A stretch of DNA of 64,000 nucleotides, taken from CAYPGT01 sp964512985 (GTDB lineage Bacteria; Cyanobacteriota; Vampirovibrionia; LMEP-6097). The stretch is taken from NCBI GenBank assembly GCA_964512985.1, contig CAZELI010000001.1, positions 1-64,000 of the forward strand, read 5' to 3'. The stretch's first letter is position 1; the number at the start of each line of letters is the position of its first letter. Made by a program: the position numbers and the translations under genes. Shown here in pieces: positions 43,719-53,217 of the stretch. Under the pieces are notes generated by a model that did not search any database, was not told where the DNA came from, and saw only the letters and a list, made by a program, of their open reading frames with translations.

Positions 43719-44885
43719 ATGTTAAAAGCTAATAAAATCAACCGTTTATTGGAATTTGAAGAAAATTATAGTTTTTTTCTCTTTGGCCCTCGTGGTTGCG
43801 GGAAAACGACATTAATTACTGAACAGTATGCTGATAGATCCGAGATCTTGGATCTACTCAATATTGAGCTTGAAACAAGACTAAGAAGAAATCCAAGTCT
43901 TCTCAAAGAGATTGTTGCGAATTTAGAGAATATTGATTACGTTGTCATAGATGAGATTCAAAAAATTCCCGAACTTTTAGACTTAGTACACAAGCTCATA
44001 GAAGAAACTGATAAATATTTCATTCTTACTGGTTCCAGCGCAAGGAAACTAAAACGAGGTGATGCTAATTTACTTGCAGGTAGAGCGTTTTCATATTTTC
44101 TGCATCCTTTTACGAGTATAGAATTGGGTGAAGATTTTAATCTGGAGCATGCACTGCACTGGGGTATGTTACCAAAAGTCCAAGAATTTAAAACTGAGAG
44201 AAGTAAAGAAAAATTTTTGAAAGCTTATGCTCAAACTTATCTCAAAGAAGAGATTTTTGCTGAACAGTTTATTAGAGCATTAGATCCGTTTAGATATTTT
44301 TTAGAGCTAGCTGCGCAGATGAATGGTAAAATATTGAATTTTTCTAAGATAGCCAAAGATGTTGGTGTAGATGATAAGACTATTGAGAAATATTATTCAA
44401 TATTGGAAGATACTTTAATAGGTTTTAGTTTAAAGGCTTTTAAACACTCTTTTAGAAAGCAATTATCTACTAAACCTAAGTTTTATCTTTTTGATACTGG
44501 AGTAAAACGTAGTTTAGACAATTCTTTAAGTATACCATTGCAAGAAAGTACATCAGCTTATGGTCATGCTTTTGAACATTTTGTAATTCTTGAAATTATA
44601 AAACTTGCTTCTTACTTTCATGATGATTATCGTTTTAGTTACCTTAAAACTAAGGATGACGTTGAAATTGATTTAATTGTAGAGAGACCTGGTAAACCTT
44701 TCTTATTTATTGAAATTAAAAGTACAAAAGAGGTTAACAAAGATTCTTTATCAAACCTCATTACACTTTCCAAAGATTTTAATAATTGTGAACCCATATG
44801 CTTTTCACGAGATAGTATTACCAGAAAAATTGATAATGTATTAGTTATAAGCTGGCAAGAAGGTTTGAAAAAGTTTTTTTTGTAA
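43719..44885 (+). CDS. AAA_14/DUF4143-type ATPase
   Basis: 388 aa. Walker A LFGPRGCGKTTL, Walker B YVVIDEIQK, sensor LTGSSARKLKRG, then DUF4143 with the winged-helix-like KIAKDVGVDDKTIEKYYSILED and nuclease-like DVEIDLIVE...FIEIKSTKE at the C-terminus. Such ATPases are patchily distributed and probably mobile; function unknown. The stop codon is contributed by the first bases of element copy 4, yet the pre-insertion site would have ended at the same residue. Confidence 0.85.
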   Translation: MLKANKINRLLEFEENYSFFLFGPRGCGKTTLITEQYADRSEILDLLNIELETRLRRNPSLLKEIVANLENIDYVVIDEIQKIPELLDLVHKLIEETDKYFILTGSSARKLKRGDANLLAGRAFSYFLHPFTSIELGEDFNLEHALHWGMLPKVQEFKTERSKEKFLKAYAQTYLKEEIFAEQFIRALDPFRYFLELAAQMNGKILNFSKIAKDVGVDDKTIEKYYSILEDTLIGFSLKAFKHSFRKQLSTKPKFYLFDTGVKRSLDNSLSIPLQESTSAYGHAFEHFVILEIIKLASYFHDDYRFSYLKTKDDVEIDLIVERPGKPFLFIEIKSTKEVNKDSLSNLITLSKDFNNCEPICFSRDSITRKIDNVLVISWQEGLKKFFL

Positions 44886-45095
44886 CTACTCACCCATTTA
44901 AATAATATTTTCTATTGAAAATCCTTCGAACCAAGATGGGGATGGGGTTCCGCCGCTTCGCGGCGTTTGCGCTGCGCGCGGCTTAATACGATGAATTATT
45001 AGCTGTCCGCAGGACGAAACGCGCCGAAGGCGCGTAACCACAACATAAAATGAGTTTTAGGAAATTGATGATTATTTAAAGAGGTGAGTAGTTAC
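44882..45095 (+). mobile_element. Intact MITE-like GC-rich hairpin element, copy 4
   Basis: Terminal inverted repeats of 25 bp (23 matches): GTAACTACTCACC at 44882-44894 and its complement at 45083-45095, both followed inward by TTTAAATAAT. A perfect 9-bp direct repeat GTTTTTTTT flanks it (44873-44881 and 45096-45104). The core is at 44946-45041. No coding capacity. This is the best-preserved copy and defines the family. Confidence 0.88.
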
Positions 45096-45137
45096 GTTTT
45101 TTTTGTAAAAATCGGGTACATATATAAGGTAGTGACT

Positions 45138-46070
45138 ATGCAACTTGAACAACTTAGCTCTCAGTCTTTTTGGCAAGAATTTGCAGGCAGTGCCTTCCAT
45201 ATTACTGATGAACCTAAGACGATAACGGTAAATCAAGTTAAGCCTTCATCTGAAATAATGGAAGAAACTAAAAGATTATTCAAGCTAGAAGGTTATGCAC
45301 ATTTATACAAGCAGTTAGATTTAGATTTAAGTGCCTATACTATTCTTTTGAAAAAAATGTTTGATGCTAATCTTCCGCCAGTGTTTGCTTTTGTCTATGA
45401 TGAGTTTTGGGAGTTACAGGCAAGGCTTCAACCTATTATAGAAAGCTTTCTAGGAGAAGGTTCTAAGCTGATGCCGACTCTATGGATCTGGTATGTAGAT
45501 CCAGCAAGAGAACGAGAAATTCTTCAAGAAGAAAATAAAGAACTTGTTACTAGAACTTTATACTCAGGTTTTTACGGACCACATCGTGACAAAGGTAAGA
45601 AAGGACTTAATGATGACGGTAGCCCTAAGATTCTGTCGTTTTGGTTGCCTCTCACGGAAGCCAATCCCTTAAACAGTTGTATTTATATAGTGCCTGCTAA
45701 CAGAGATCAAACATATAGAAAGGAAGATGAGGATAGCTGGTATTTTAAGCAGCCTGATATTCGTGCTCTGCCAGCTAAGCCAGGTGATATTTTATTCTGG
45801 AATGAGGCGGTGATACATTGGGGATCTAGACCAGCACCTGGGCGCAAAGTACCACCTCGGGTAAGTATTGGTTTTGAGTATGTTAATAAGGATTGCCTTG
45901 ATAAATGTACACACTTTGATATTGATACTTTACCTGACTTTCAAACCCGCTTGGAGATTATTGCTCTGCAATTCAAACTTTACCTCACTTCTGCTGGTTT
46001 CCCTGCTGTGTTAATCGATTTCATTAAAGCACACGATAGGTTAGTGAGATCAGGGAAGGAGAGTTTTTAG
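45138..46070 (+). CDS. Phytanoyl-CoA dioxygenase (PhyH)-like oxygenase
   Basis: Fe(II)/2-oxoglutarate-dependent oxygenase fold. GPHRDKGKKG holds the HxD pair; AVIHWGSRP holds the distal His, with RVSIGFEY the 2-oxoglutarate Arg. 310 aa from the ATG at 45138; the frame could be read back into the element end, but the earlier GTG lies in the inverted repeat. Substrate unknown. No neighbour suggests one. Confidence 0.85.
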   Translation: MQLEQLSSQSFWQEFAGSAFHITDEPKTITVNQVKPSSEIMEETKRLFKLEGYAHLYKQLDLDLSAYTILLKKMFDANLPPVFAFVYDEFWELQARLQPIIESFLGEGSKLMPTLWIWYVDPAREREILQEENKELVTRTLYSGFYGPHRDKGKKGLNDDGSPKILSFWLPLTEANPLNSCIYIVPANRDQTYRKEDEDSWYFKQPDIRALPAKPGDILFWNEAVIHWGSRPAPGRKVPPRVSIGFEYVNKDCLDKCTHFDIDTLPDFQTRLEIIALQFKLYLTSAGFPAVLIDFIKAHDRLVRSGKESF

Positions 46071-46072
46071 AA

Positions 46073-46945
46073 TTAGTTCTTATTTCTTTTTTTAGGTGCA
46101 AAGAAATCTCCTACTATCATTTGTCCATTAAGATCCCATCTAAGTCTAATCATATTATGCTGGAGTTGATCGACTAATTTTGCCTTAATGATACTGGGCG
46201 GCCTATTACCATTGCTGATTGTTATTGTATAATCCTTTTTCCCTTTATGTGTGATAGTCACAGTTTGCTTCGGCTTAGTTTCAAGAATTGGTGGAGCTTG
46301 AGTCTTAACTCTTGGAGAACCATCAGTATTTTTATCTAAACCAAACATAACTCTCAATGTGCTAACAAACTCTGGAATTTTTTGATCATATACTTTTTTA
46401 AGCTCAGTTAATTGTTCATTAGTTCGTATAAAATGCTCAATATGATTTTTGGTTTCAGCAGATAAATTCTTAGTCCATAATTTGACTGCTGATGCTAGGT
46501 GTTTAATAGAGCAATCTACTTTAGATGTGCCATTTGCTATAAATTCTTGATTTCCTTTTTTCAAGCTCTCTTCTTGACGTTTCGGACTTAACTCTTTACG
46601 ATAACCTATTAAGTAATTCACGATATTCAATAGCTCAACAAATTTTATCCAGACTGTGCTATCAAATATTTTCTGATTTATAGTTTGGTCTAATTGTCTC
46701 CCTAATGCTTCATATGGTGGTGGTTCACATATAGTTACCATTCGTTGATCATGTAATGATGAAAGATTTCTAGTTGTTTCTGAGATTTGAGGTGAAGAGA
46801 ATGACACGAGGAATCCTTTGGCTAATCTTGCAAAGCGATCAACTTGGCTTCCTAAATTATGATCTCTTATATGCCATTCTTGAAGACCTTTTAAGGATTC
46901 AATTTGTTCGTAAGATTGTTCAGAAGGGATTATAGCTTGAATCAT
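46073..46945 (-). CDS. Hypothetical protein
   Basis: 290 aa, soluble, unrecognised. A helical N-terminal part (residues 1-200) with KRQEESLKKGNQEF precedes a C-terminal region (TVTITHKGKKDYTITISNG and LRWDLNGQMIVGDFF) that looks like a small beta domain, and a basic tail. The stop is 3 nt from the stop of the convergent PhyH gene. Confidence 0.55.
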   Translation of the reverse strand: MIQAIIPSEQSYEQIESLKGLQEWHIRDHNLGSQVDRFARLAKGFLVSFSSPQISETTRNLSSLHDQRMVTICEPPPYEALGRQLDQTINQKIFDSTVWIKFVELLNIVNYLIGYRKELSPKRQEESLKKGNQEFIANGTSKVDCSIKHLASAVKLWTKNLSAETKNHIEHFIRTNEQLTELKKVYDQKIPEFVSTLRVMFGLDKNTDGSPRVKTQAPPILETKPKQTVTITHKGKKDYTITISNGNRPPSIIKAKLVDQLQHNMIRLRWDLNGQMIVGDFFAPKKRNKN

Positions 46946-46987
46946 TAAGAAAATATAATAGCATGCTTTTATCTTGGGTGATTGATA

Positions 46988-47260
46988 TCACCTAAGTGAA
47001 TCCCCTCCAAACTTCTCTACTATTTCCTGGCATAGTTCTTCAGTCTTACACACAATGAAGAAATTCATAATGCCGTTGCCTGTATAACCAATAGCCTTAT
47101 AACCTGCGTCGGTTTTTTGAACTAAGCGAATATGTCCAGGGCTGAATTTATGCCTCGCACATTCGCAAACACCAAGTACTAATTTAGCTCCCTGTGCTTC
47201 AATCCAGTTCATGCTTTTCTTTAATTCTTTGGGGACTGTTTTATGCTTTGCGCGTGCCAT
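46988..47260 (-). CDS. Small conserved-looking protein of unknown function
   Basis: 90 aa with a basic N-terminus (ARAKHKTVPKELKK). Short motifs CECARHKFSPGHIRL and GIMNFFIVCKTEELC suggest a compact, perhaps metal-binding, fold (CxC plus His). No family assigned. It follows gltD on the same strand after 9 nt and may be in the gltB operon. Confidence 0.6.
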   Translation of the reverse strand: MARAKHKTVPKELKKSMNWIEAQGAKLVLGVCECARHKFSPGHIRLVQKTDAGYKAIGYTGNGIMNFFIVCKTEELCQEIVEKFGGDSLR

Positions 47261-47269
47261 TCTTAAGCT

Positions 47270-48676
47270 CTATACCTCAAGATACGCCATAATGCCTTCG
47301 GCGGCTTTACGTCCTTCGTAGATAGCCGTGACTACTAGATCTGCGCCGCGGACCATGTCGCCACCAGCAAATACTTTAGGGTTAGAAGTTTGGAAAGGAG
47401 AGAAAGGATCTGTGGAAGCTTTGGTTAGACCTTGCTCGTTAACTTCTATATGATGGTCTTTAAACCATGCTGGTGGATCAGCTTGGAAACCAAAGGCAAT
47501 AATAACGCTATCTGCTTCTAATATCTCTTCGCTACCTGGGATTATTTCAGGCTTACGTCTACCGCGTGCATCTGGCTCGCCAAGCTGAGTTGTTGCTACT
47601 CTGACACCGCTGACACTATTCTTGTCGCCAAGAATTTCGAGGGGTTGTTTATTCCATAAGAAATTAACGCCTTCTTCTTTAGCATTAGATACTTCTTTGC
47701 GCGATCCAGGCATATTAGCTTCATCTCTACGATAAACACAGCTCACGCTAGCAGCACCTTGGCGTAAAGCAGTTCTAGTGCAGTCCATAGCGGTATCGCC
47801 ACCACCTAGTACTAGAACTCGTTTACCCTTAAGTGAAATATTTTCTTGGTTCGGGAAATTCATTTCTTGATTAATATTATTTACTAGATAATCTATTGCT
47901 TGATAAATACCAGAAATATTAGGGTTCAAGTCTAATCCTTGTAAGGGTTTAGGAGCGCCCATAGCAAGAAACACTGAGTCATGTTTGTCTAATAACTGTT
48001 GAAAACTTATATCCTTACCTATATTTACATTCAATCTAAACTCAATTCCCATCTCTTCCATTATTTCTCTGCGTCTTAGAACCACAGACTTCTCTAGTTT
48101 GAATCCAGGTATCCCAAAAGTTAACAAGCCACCGATTTCAGGATTTTTGTCATAGACAATGGGTTTGACGCCATGCCTTATAAGAATATCGGCGCAGCCT
48201 AAGCCTGCTGGTCCAGCACCAACGATAGCAACTGTCTTGCCTGTTTGAATTTTCATTGGATTAATACGTGGACGCCAACCTTGCTTAATTGCTTCGTCAC
48301 TAATATATTTCTCTATGCTACCTATAGTCACTGCCCCAAACCCATCATTAAGTGTGCAAGCGCCCTCACAGAGACGATCTTGCGGGCATACGCGACCACA
48401 GATCTCAGGTAGAGTATTGGTAGAGTTAGAAAGTTCTGCAGCTTCAAATAAATTACCATCACGCACTAGCTTCAACCATTCAGGTATATGATTAGCTACT
48501 GGACATTTCCATTTACAATAAGGATTGCCGCAATCTAAACAACGTTCAGCTTGTCCTTCAACTTTAGGCTTCTCATATTGGTCATAAATTTCCTTGAAAT
48601 TAAGAATGCGCTTTTCTGCTGCAAATTTAACTGGTTCTTCTCTATTTAATTCTAGAAATTGATTTATATTTGCCAT
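47270..48676 (-). CDS. gltD: Glutamate synthase small subunit
   Basis: NADPH-dependent flavoprotein subunit passing electrons to GltB. N-terminal iron-sulfur cysteines (CLDCGNPYCKWKC and CGRVCPQDRLCEGAC), FAD site VAIVGAGPAGLGCAD and NAD site VLVLGGGDTAMDC. 468 aa is normal. Three nt from gltB, same operon. Confidence 0.96.
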   Translation of the reverse strand: MANINQFLELNREEPVKFAAEKRILNFKEIYDQYEKPKVEGQAERCLDCGNPYCKWKCPVANHIPEWLKLVRDGNLFEAAELSNSTNTLPEICGRVCPQDRLCEGACTLNDGFGAVTIGSIEKYISDEAIKQGWRPRINPMKIQTGKTVAIVGAGPAGLGCADILIRHGVKPIVYDKNPEIGGLLTFGIPGFKLEKSVVLRRREIMEEMGIEFRLNVNIGKDISFQQLLDKHDSVFLAMGAPKPLQGLDLNPNISGIYQAIDYLVNNINQEMNFPNQENISLKGKRVLVLGGGDTAMDCTRTALRQGAASVSCVYRRDEANMPGSRKEVSNAKEEGVNFLWNKQPLEILGDKNSVSGVRVATTQLGEPDARGRRKPEIIPGSEEILEADSVIIAFGFQADPPAWFKDHHIEVNEQGLTKASTDPFSPFQTSNPKVFAGGDMVRGADLVVTAIYEGRKAAEGIMAYLEV

Positions 48677-48679
48677 ATT

Positions 48680-51600
48680 TTACCTTGTCTCAAGAACCAT
48701 ATCTGTCAAACCCGCTTGAGTAATGAACTCTAAATCCTCTAATGTTGCTGTAGTTGGTTTTACCAAGCGGAACTGAGCAAGCTTATTAGAGAAATCCTTC
48801 AATATCTCTACTCCCCATTTGCTGTCTGTCTCTTTTACAAACTCTTCGATTAAAGTTTTTAAATAGCCTTGGTATTTCTCCAAACCCGTTGTATTGAGAT
48901 CTATAAGCTCTACTGTTTCAGCATTGTATTTTTTCGAGAGATCATTATTCTCATCTAGAACAAAAGCTATACCACCAGTCATACCTGCGCCTAAGTTAGT
49001 ACCAGTCTTGCCTAGAACTACGATAACCCCACCAGTCATATACTCGCAGCAATGATCTCCAGCACCTTCTATAACAGCTATAGCACCAGAGTTACGCACT
49101 GCAAAGCGCTCAGCAGCTTGACCTGAAGCGAACAGCTTACCACCTGTAGCTCCGTAGAGGCAGGTGTTACCAAGTATCGGAGTATCTCTACTAATAAACT
49201 CACTATTTTTAGGAGGATAGACTACTATCTTGCCGCCGCCCATGCCTTTGCCGACATAGTCATTAGCATCACCTTCAAGAGTTAAATGCAGTCCATTAAT
49301 ATTCCATGCGCCAAAACTCTGTCCTGCAATGCCTTTGAAGCGGAAGCTTATAGGACTGTTCTCTAAGCCAGCATCGCCGTAACGTCTGGCTATCTCGCCT
49401 GATACTTTAGCTCCTATAGATCGACTAACGTTTTTGATTTCGTAATTTAATTCAATGGATTTTTGATTAGTAATGCTTGGTAAAGCATCCTGTAGCATTT
49501 GCTCAGCTAGGGGAGCCTTATCGTACGGAGCATTAGTATCCATCTGGCAATATTGTGCTTTGCCATGTGCTTCGGTTGGTTCACTTAATAGTATCTCAAG
49601 TGAGAGGTTCTTTTGTTTTTCAGTTTCTCCTGGAAGTATCTCTAGTAGCTCTGTTCGTCCAATGATATCGGTTAGCTTAGTGGCGCCTAGAGCAGCTAAT
49701 AATTCACGCACTTCCATTGCAAGAAAAGTGAAATAGCTAACTAACATCTCTGGTAAACCTTTGAAATGATTATCTCTTAAGACAGGATTCTGTGTTGCTA
49801 CGCCTGTTGCACAATTATTCAAGTGACAAATACGTAAATATTTACAACCAAGAGTGATTAGTGGAGCAGTCCCAAACCCAAAAGATTCAGCACCAAGTAT
49901 GGCAGCTTTGATAATATCTAAACCAGTCTTAAGTCCACCATCTACTTGTAATCTAACCTTATCGCGTAAATTATTAGCACGAAGAATCTGATGTGCTTCC
50001 GTTAAACCCAATTCCCAAGGGATTCCTGCATAACGAATAGAAGTCATCGGGCTGGCGCCAGTGCCGCCGTCATGACCAGCTATGGTTATAGAATCTGCGT
50101 AAGTCTTAGCTACACCAGCTGCTACTGTGCCTACCCCTGACTCAGCAACTAACTTAACAGAGATCTCTGCATTAGGGTTAACCTGTTTTAGGTCAAAAAT
50201 TAACTGTGCTAAATCTTCTATAGAATAAATATCATGGTGTGGAGGCGGAGATATAAGAGTGGTTCCTGGTCTAGTGTGACGTAGCTTGGCAATATATTCT
50301 GTAACTTTAGAAGAGGCTAATTGACCTCCCTCTCCAGGCTTGGCTCCTTGAGCTACTTTGATCTGTAAGACATCAGCATTAACTAGGTATCCAGGGGTAA
50401 CACCGAAGCGTGCAGAAGCTACTTGCTTGATACGAGAACTTTTCTCTGTTCCATATCTAAGAGGATCTTCACCACCTTCGCCAGAGTTAGAATAAGCACC
50501 GATACGGTTCATTGCTATCGCGATAGCTTCATGAGCCTCTGGAGATATAGCGCCTATAGACATTGCTGCACTACAAAAACGCGGGAATATATTTTCTATA
50601 GACTCTACTTTCTCTAGACTAATAGGTTGTTTAGTAGTTTTAAGTTTAAGCATGTCTCTGAGAGACATTAATGGACGCTGATTCACGAGACTGGCAAATT
50701 TCTTATATTCTTGATAATCATTATTACGTACTGCTGTCTGCAATGTCATCACTACATCAGGGTTGTAAGCATGATACTCACCATAGGGATTATATTTCAT
50801 TAAACCACCAGCGGTGAGAGAGTGATTAGTGTTCCAAGCTTGCTTCGCTAGTTGACGTTGGTCTTTTTCTAGATCCTTGAAAGTAGCTCCTTGAATGCGG
50901 CTTACCGTTCCAGGGAAACATAGATCGATGATTTCCTCATGTAAACCAATAGCTTCAAATAACTGGGCACCTCGGTAACTATTAATAGTAGAGATTCCCA
51001 TCTTAGAAAGTATTTTATATAATCCCTTACGAATGGCTTCACGATAGGTTTGCATTAACCCTACGGTGTCTTTGCAATCAATCTCGTGATGCTGCGCCAT
51101 ATCATAAAGCACTTGATAAGCAAGATACGGATAAACAGCAGTCGCTCCAAAGCCTATTAAAGCCGCAAAGTGATGTGGGTCTCTCGCTGTAGCAGTTTCG
51201 ATAATTAAATTAGCATCGCAGCGTAAACCTTTCTGGCTGAGTCTAGTGTTTACAGCTCCAGTTGCTAATAATGCATGGATTGGAATACGACGGCGTCTAA
51301 TGCCGCGATCTGATAGCACTAGTATAACTTTGCCGTTACGCACCGCTTGCTCGGCTTGATCACAGATACTATTTAAGGCTGTAACTAAGTCACTCTCTTG
51401 AGGATAAGTGAGATCAATACGTTCATAAGTGAAATTCGCGTCATCGGTTTGCACCAGAGACTTGAATGTATATTTAGAAAGTATCGGCGCGCCGATATCC
51501 AGTCTAATAGCATTCTCAGGAAGGTCTATGAATGGGTTCACTTCCTTTCCTAGGCAGGTATTAAGAGACATAACTGCTTTCTCGCGAATTGAGTCTATCG

Positions 51601-53152
51601 GTGGGTTAGTAACTTGCGCGAATTGTTGTCTGAAGTATTCATAGAGCGAGCGAGCTTCTTTAGAGAGAACTGGCAATGGTGTATCATCACCCATAGAAGT
51701 AGTAAGTTCTTGAGCAGTGTTAGCAATAGCGCCAAGTACATGCTCGCGCTCTTCTAGGGTTAATCCGAATTGTTTCTCGTAGATTTGTAACTCATGCTCA
51801 AAGAAAGCATCACAACCAGGACGCTCTTCTTCAGGTACTGGAACAATGTAATGAGCATACTCGCTAAGCCACTGTTTATAAGGGTTACGCTTGATTATTT
51901 CTTTATCTACATCTGCTGGCAATAATAATTTACCAGTGTTCATGTCAAGAGCAATCATTTCTCCTGGCTTGAGTCTTCCCTTGGAGACTACGTCTGCTGT
52001 ATCGTAATCATATACTCCTATCTCAGAGGCTACTGTAAGATGACGATCCTTGGTGATTACATATCGTGCTGGTCTTAAACCGTTACGGTCTAGAGAGCAA
52101 GCAGCATAGCGACCATCACTAATTACTAGTGCAGCTGGACCATCCCAAGGATCCATATGCAATGAATAATATTCATAGAAAGCCTTCAAATCAGGATCTA
52201 TTGTTTTAGAGTTTTGCCAAGCTGGCGGGACAAGGATCTTCACTGCTTGTAATAGATCAACGCCAGTCATAGTCAGACCTTCAAGCATATTGTCTAAACT
52301 CATAGAGTCGGAACCATGCTTAGAAACCAGGGGTAATAATTCTTGTATATTTTCTATAAGTGGGGTGGAGTATTTAGACTCACGCGATATAGACCAATTA
52401 CGATTACCATTAATAGTATTAATCTCACCGTTATGCGCTAGTAATCTAAAAGGCTGTGCTAGTGACCATTTCGGGAAAGTATTAGTAGAGAATCTTTGGT
52501 GATATAAACAAAGTGAAGTCTCTAATCTTGGATCTTTTAGATCAGGGAAAAATTCTACAAGGTTATGTGGCATAATCATGCCCTTATAAGAAAGCATGCG
52601 ACATGAAAGACTTGCAATATAGAAGGTATCGTCTTTCGCTTCTAAGGCAATCTCTGTGCGTCTTCTAGCCTTATATAAATGACGCTCAAGTTTCGCTTCA
52701 TCCATATCATCAGGAGCATTAATAAACACTTGCATAAACTGTGGAATACTTTCTAAAGCACTCTCTCCGCAAGCTTCTATGTTCACGGGTACAGTTCTTT
52801 GGAGAACTAGTTTAAGTTTTTCTTGGCGTAATTCTTTCTCCAAGCGCGCTATAGCATTAGCAGCAAGTAGTTTGTTTTGGTTCAGGAAGATACTTCCTAT
52901 CGCAAAGGTGGAGCTTAATTTAACTCCTGATTCTGCGGCTAAGGTTCTAAGAAAACTATCTGGTTTCTTCATCAAGATACCGCAACCATCACCCGTCTTC
53001 CCATCAGGTGCAATTGCACCACGATGTGATAAGCGTGATAATGAATAGATGGCAGTTTGTAATAACCAATGCGATGGCTTGTTGTCCATCTGCGCCATTA
53101 AACCAAAACCACAGCTTGCTTTCTCGTCTTTAATATTGTGAACATTTTTCAC
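48680..53152 (-). CDS. gltB: Glutamate synthase large subunit
   Basis: Makes two glutamates from glutamine and 2-oxoglutarate. GTG start; short N-terminal peptide then ASCGFG with the glutaminase nucleophile Cys14. Class II amidotransferase domain to about residue 430, central domain, FMN/iron-sulfur domain with CKYLRIC...CATGVA (about residue 1108-1125) and the C-terminal GXGXG beta-helix (GAKVSGEIARRYG). 1490 aa is normal. Together with gltD it provides ammonia assimilation. Confidence 0.97.
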   Translation of the reverse strand: MKNVHNIKDEKASCGFGLMAQMDNKPSHWLLQTAIYSLSRLSHRGAIAPDGKTGDGCGILMKKPDSFLRTLAAESGVKLSSTFAIGSIFLNQNKLLAANAIARLEKELRQEKLKLVLQRTVPVNIEACGESALESIPQFMQVFINAPDDMDEAKLERHLYKARRRTEIALEAKDDTFYIASLSCRMLSYKGMIMPHNLVEFFPDLKDPRLETSLCLYHQRFSTNTFPKWSLAQPFRLLAHNGEINTINGNRNWSISRESKYSTPLIENIQELLPLVSKHGSDSMSLDNMLEGLTMTGVDLLQAVKILVPPAWQNSKTIDPDLKAFYEYYSLHMDPWDGPAALVISDGRYAACSLDRNGLRPARYVITKDRHLTVASEIGVYDYDTADVVSKGRLKPGEMIALDMNTGKLLLPADVDKEIIKRNPYKQWLSEYAHYIVPVPEEERPGCDAFFEHELQIYEKQFGLTLEEREHVLGAIANTAQELTTSMGDDTPLPVLSKEARSLYEYFRQQFAQVTNPPIDSIREKAVMSLNTCLGKEVNPFIDLPENAIRLDIGAPILSKYTFKSLVQTDDANFTYERIDLTYPQESDLVTALNSICDQAEQAVRNGKVILVLSDRGIRRRRIPIHALLATGAVNTRLSQKGLRCDANLIIETATARDPHHFAALIGFGATAVYPYLAYQVLYDMAQHHEIDCKDTVGLMQTYREAIRKGLYKILSKMGISTINSYRGAQLFEAIGLHEEIIDLCFPGTVSRIQGATFKDLEKDQRQLAKQAWNTNHSLTAGGLMKYNPYGEYHAYNPDVVMTLQTAVRNNDYQEYKKFASLVNQRPLMSLRDMLKLKTTKQPISLEKVESIENIFPRFCSAAMSIGAISPEAHEAIAIAMNRIGAYSNSGEGGEDPLRYGTEKSSRIKQVASARFGVTPGYLVNADVLQIKVAQGAKPGEGGQLASSKVTEYIAKLRHTRPGTTLISPPPHHDIYSIEDLAQLIFDLKQVNPNAEISVKLVAESGVGTVAAGVAKTYADSITIAGHDGGTGASPMTSIRYAGIPWELGLTEAHQILRANNLRDKVRLQVDGGLKTGLDIIKAAILGAESFGFGTAPLITLGCKYLRICHLNNCATGVATQNPVLRDNHFKGLPEMLVSYFTFLAMEVRELLAALGATKLTDIIGRTELLEILPGETEKQKNLSLEILLSEPTEAHGKAQYCQMDTNAPYDKAPLAEQMLQDALPSITNQKSIELNYEIKNVSRSIGAKVSGEIARRYGDAGLENSPISFRFKGIAGQSFGAWNINGLHLTLEGDANDYVGKGMGGGKIVVYPPKNSEFISRDTPILGNTCLYGATGGKLFASGQAAERFAVRNSGAIAVIEGAGDHCCEYMTGGVIVVLGKTGTNLGAGMTGGIAFVLDENNDLSKKYNAETVELIDLNTTGLEKYQGYLKTLIEEFVKETDSKWGVEILKDFSNKLAQFRLVKPTTATLEDLEFITQAGLTDMVLETR

Positions 53153-53217
53153 CTAGAAGATTATGACATTTTGGCGGCTATTAAGTAAAGTTATATCGGA
53201 GAATATATGAATATTAT

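Noticed and set aside
43719..44885. AAA ATPase considered truncated by the element insertion
   Set aside because: Removing the element rebuilds the same C-terminus and stop, so the protein is not shortened.
45084..45137. Longer PhyH start at GTG 45084
   Set aside because: It would begin inside the terminal inverted repeat of the element and adds residues without family support; ATG 45138 fits better.
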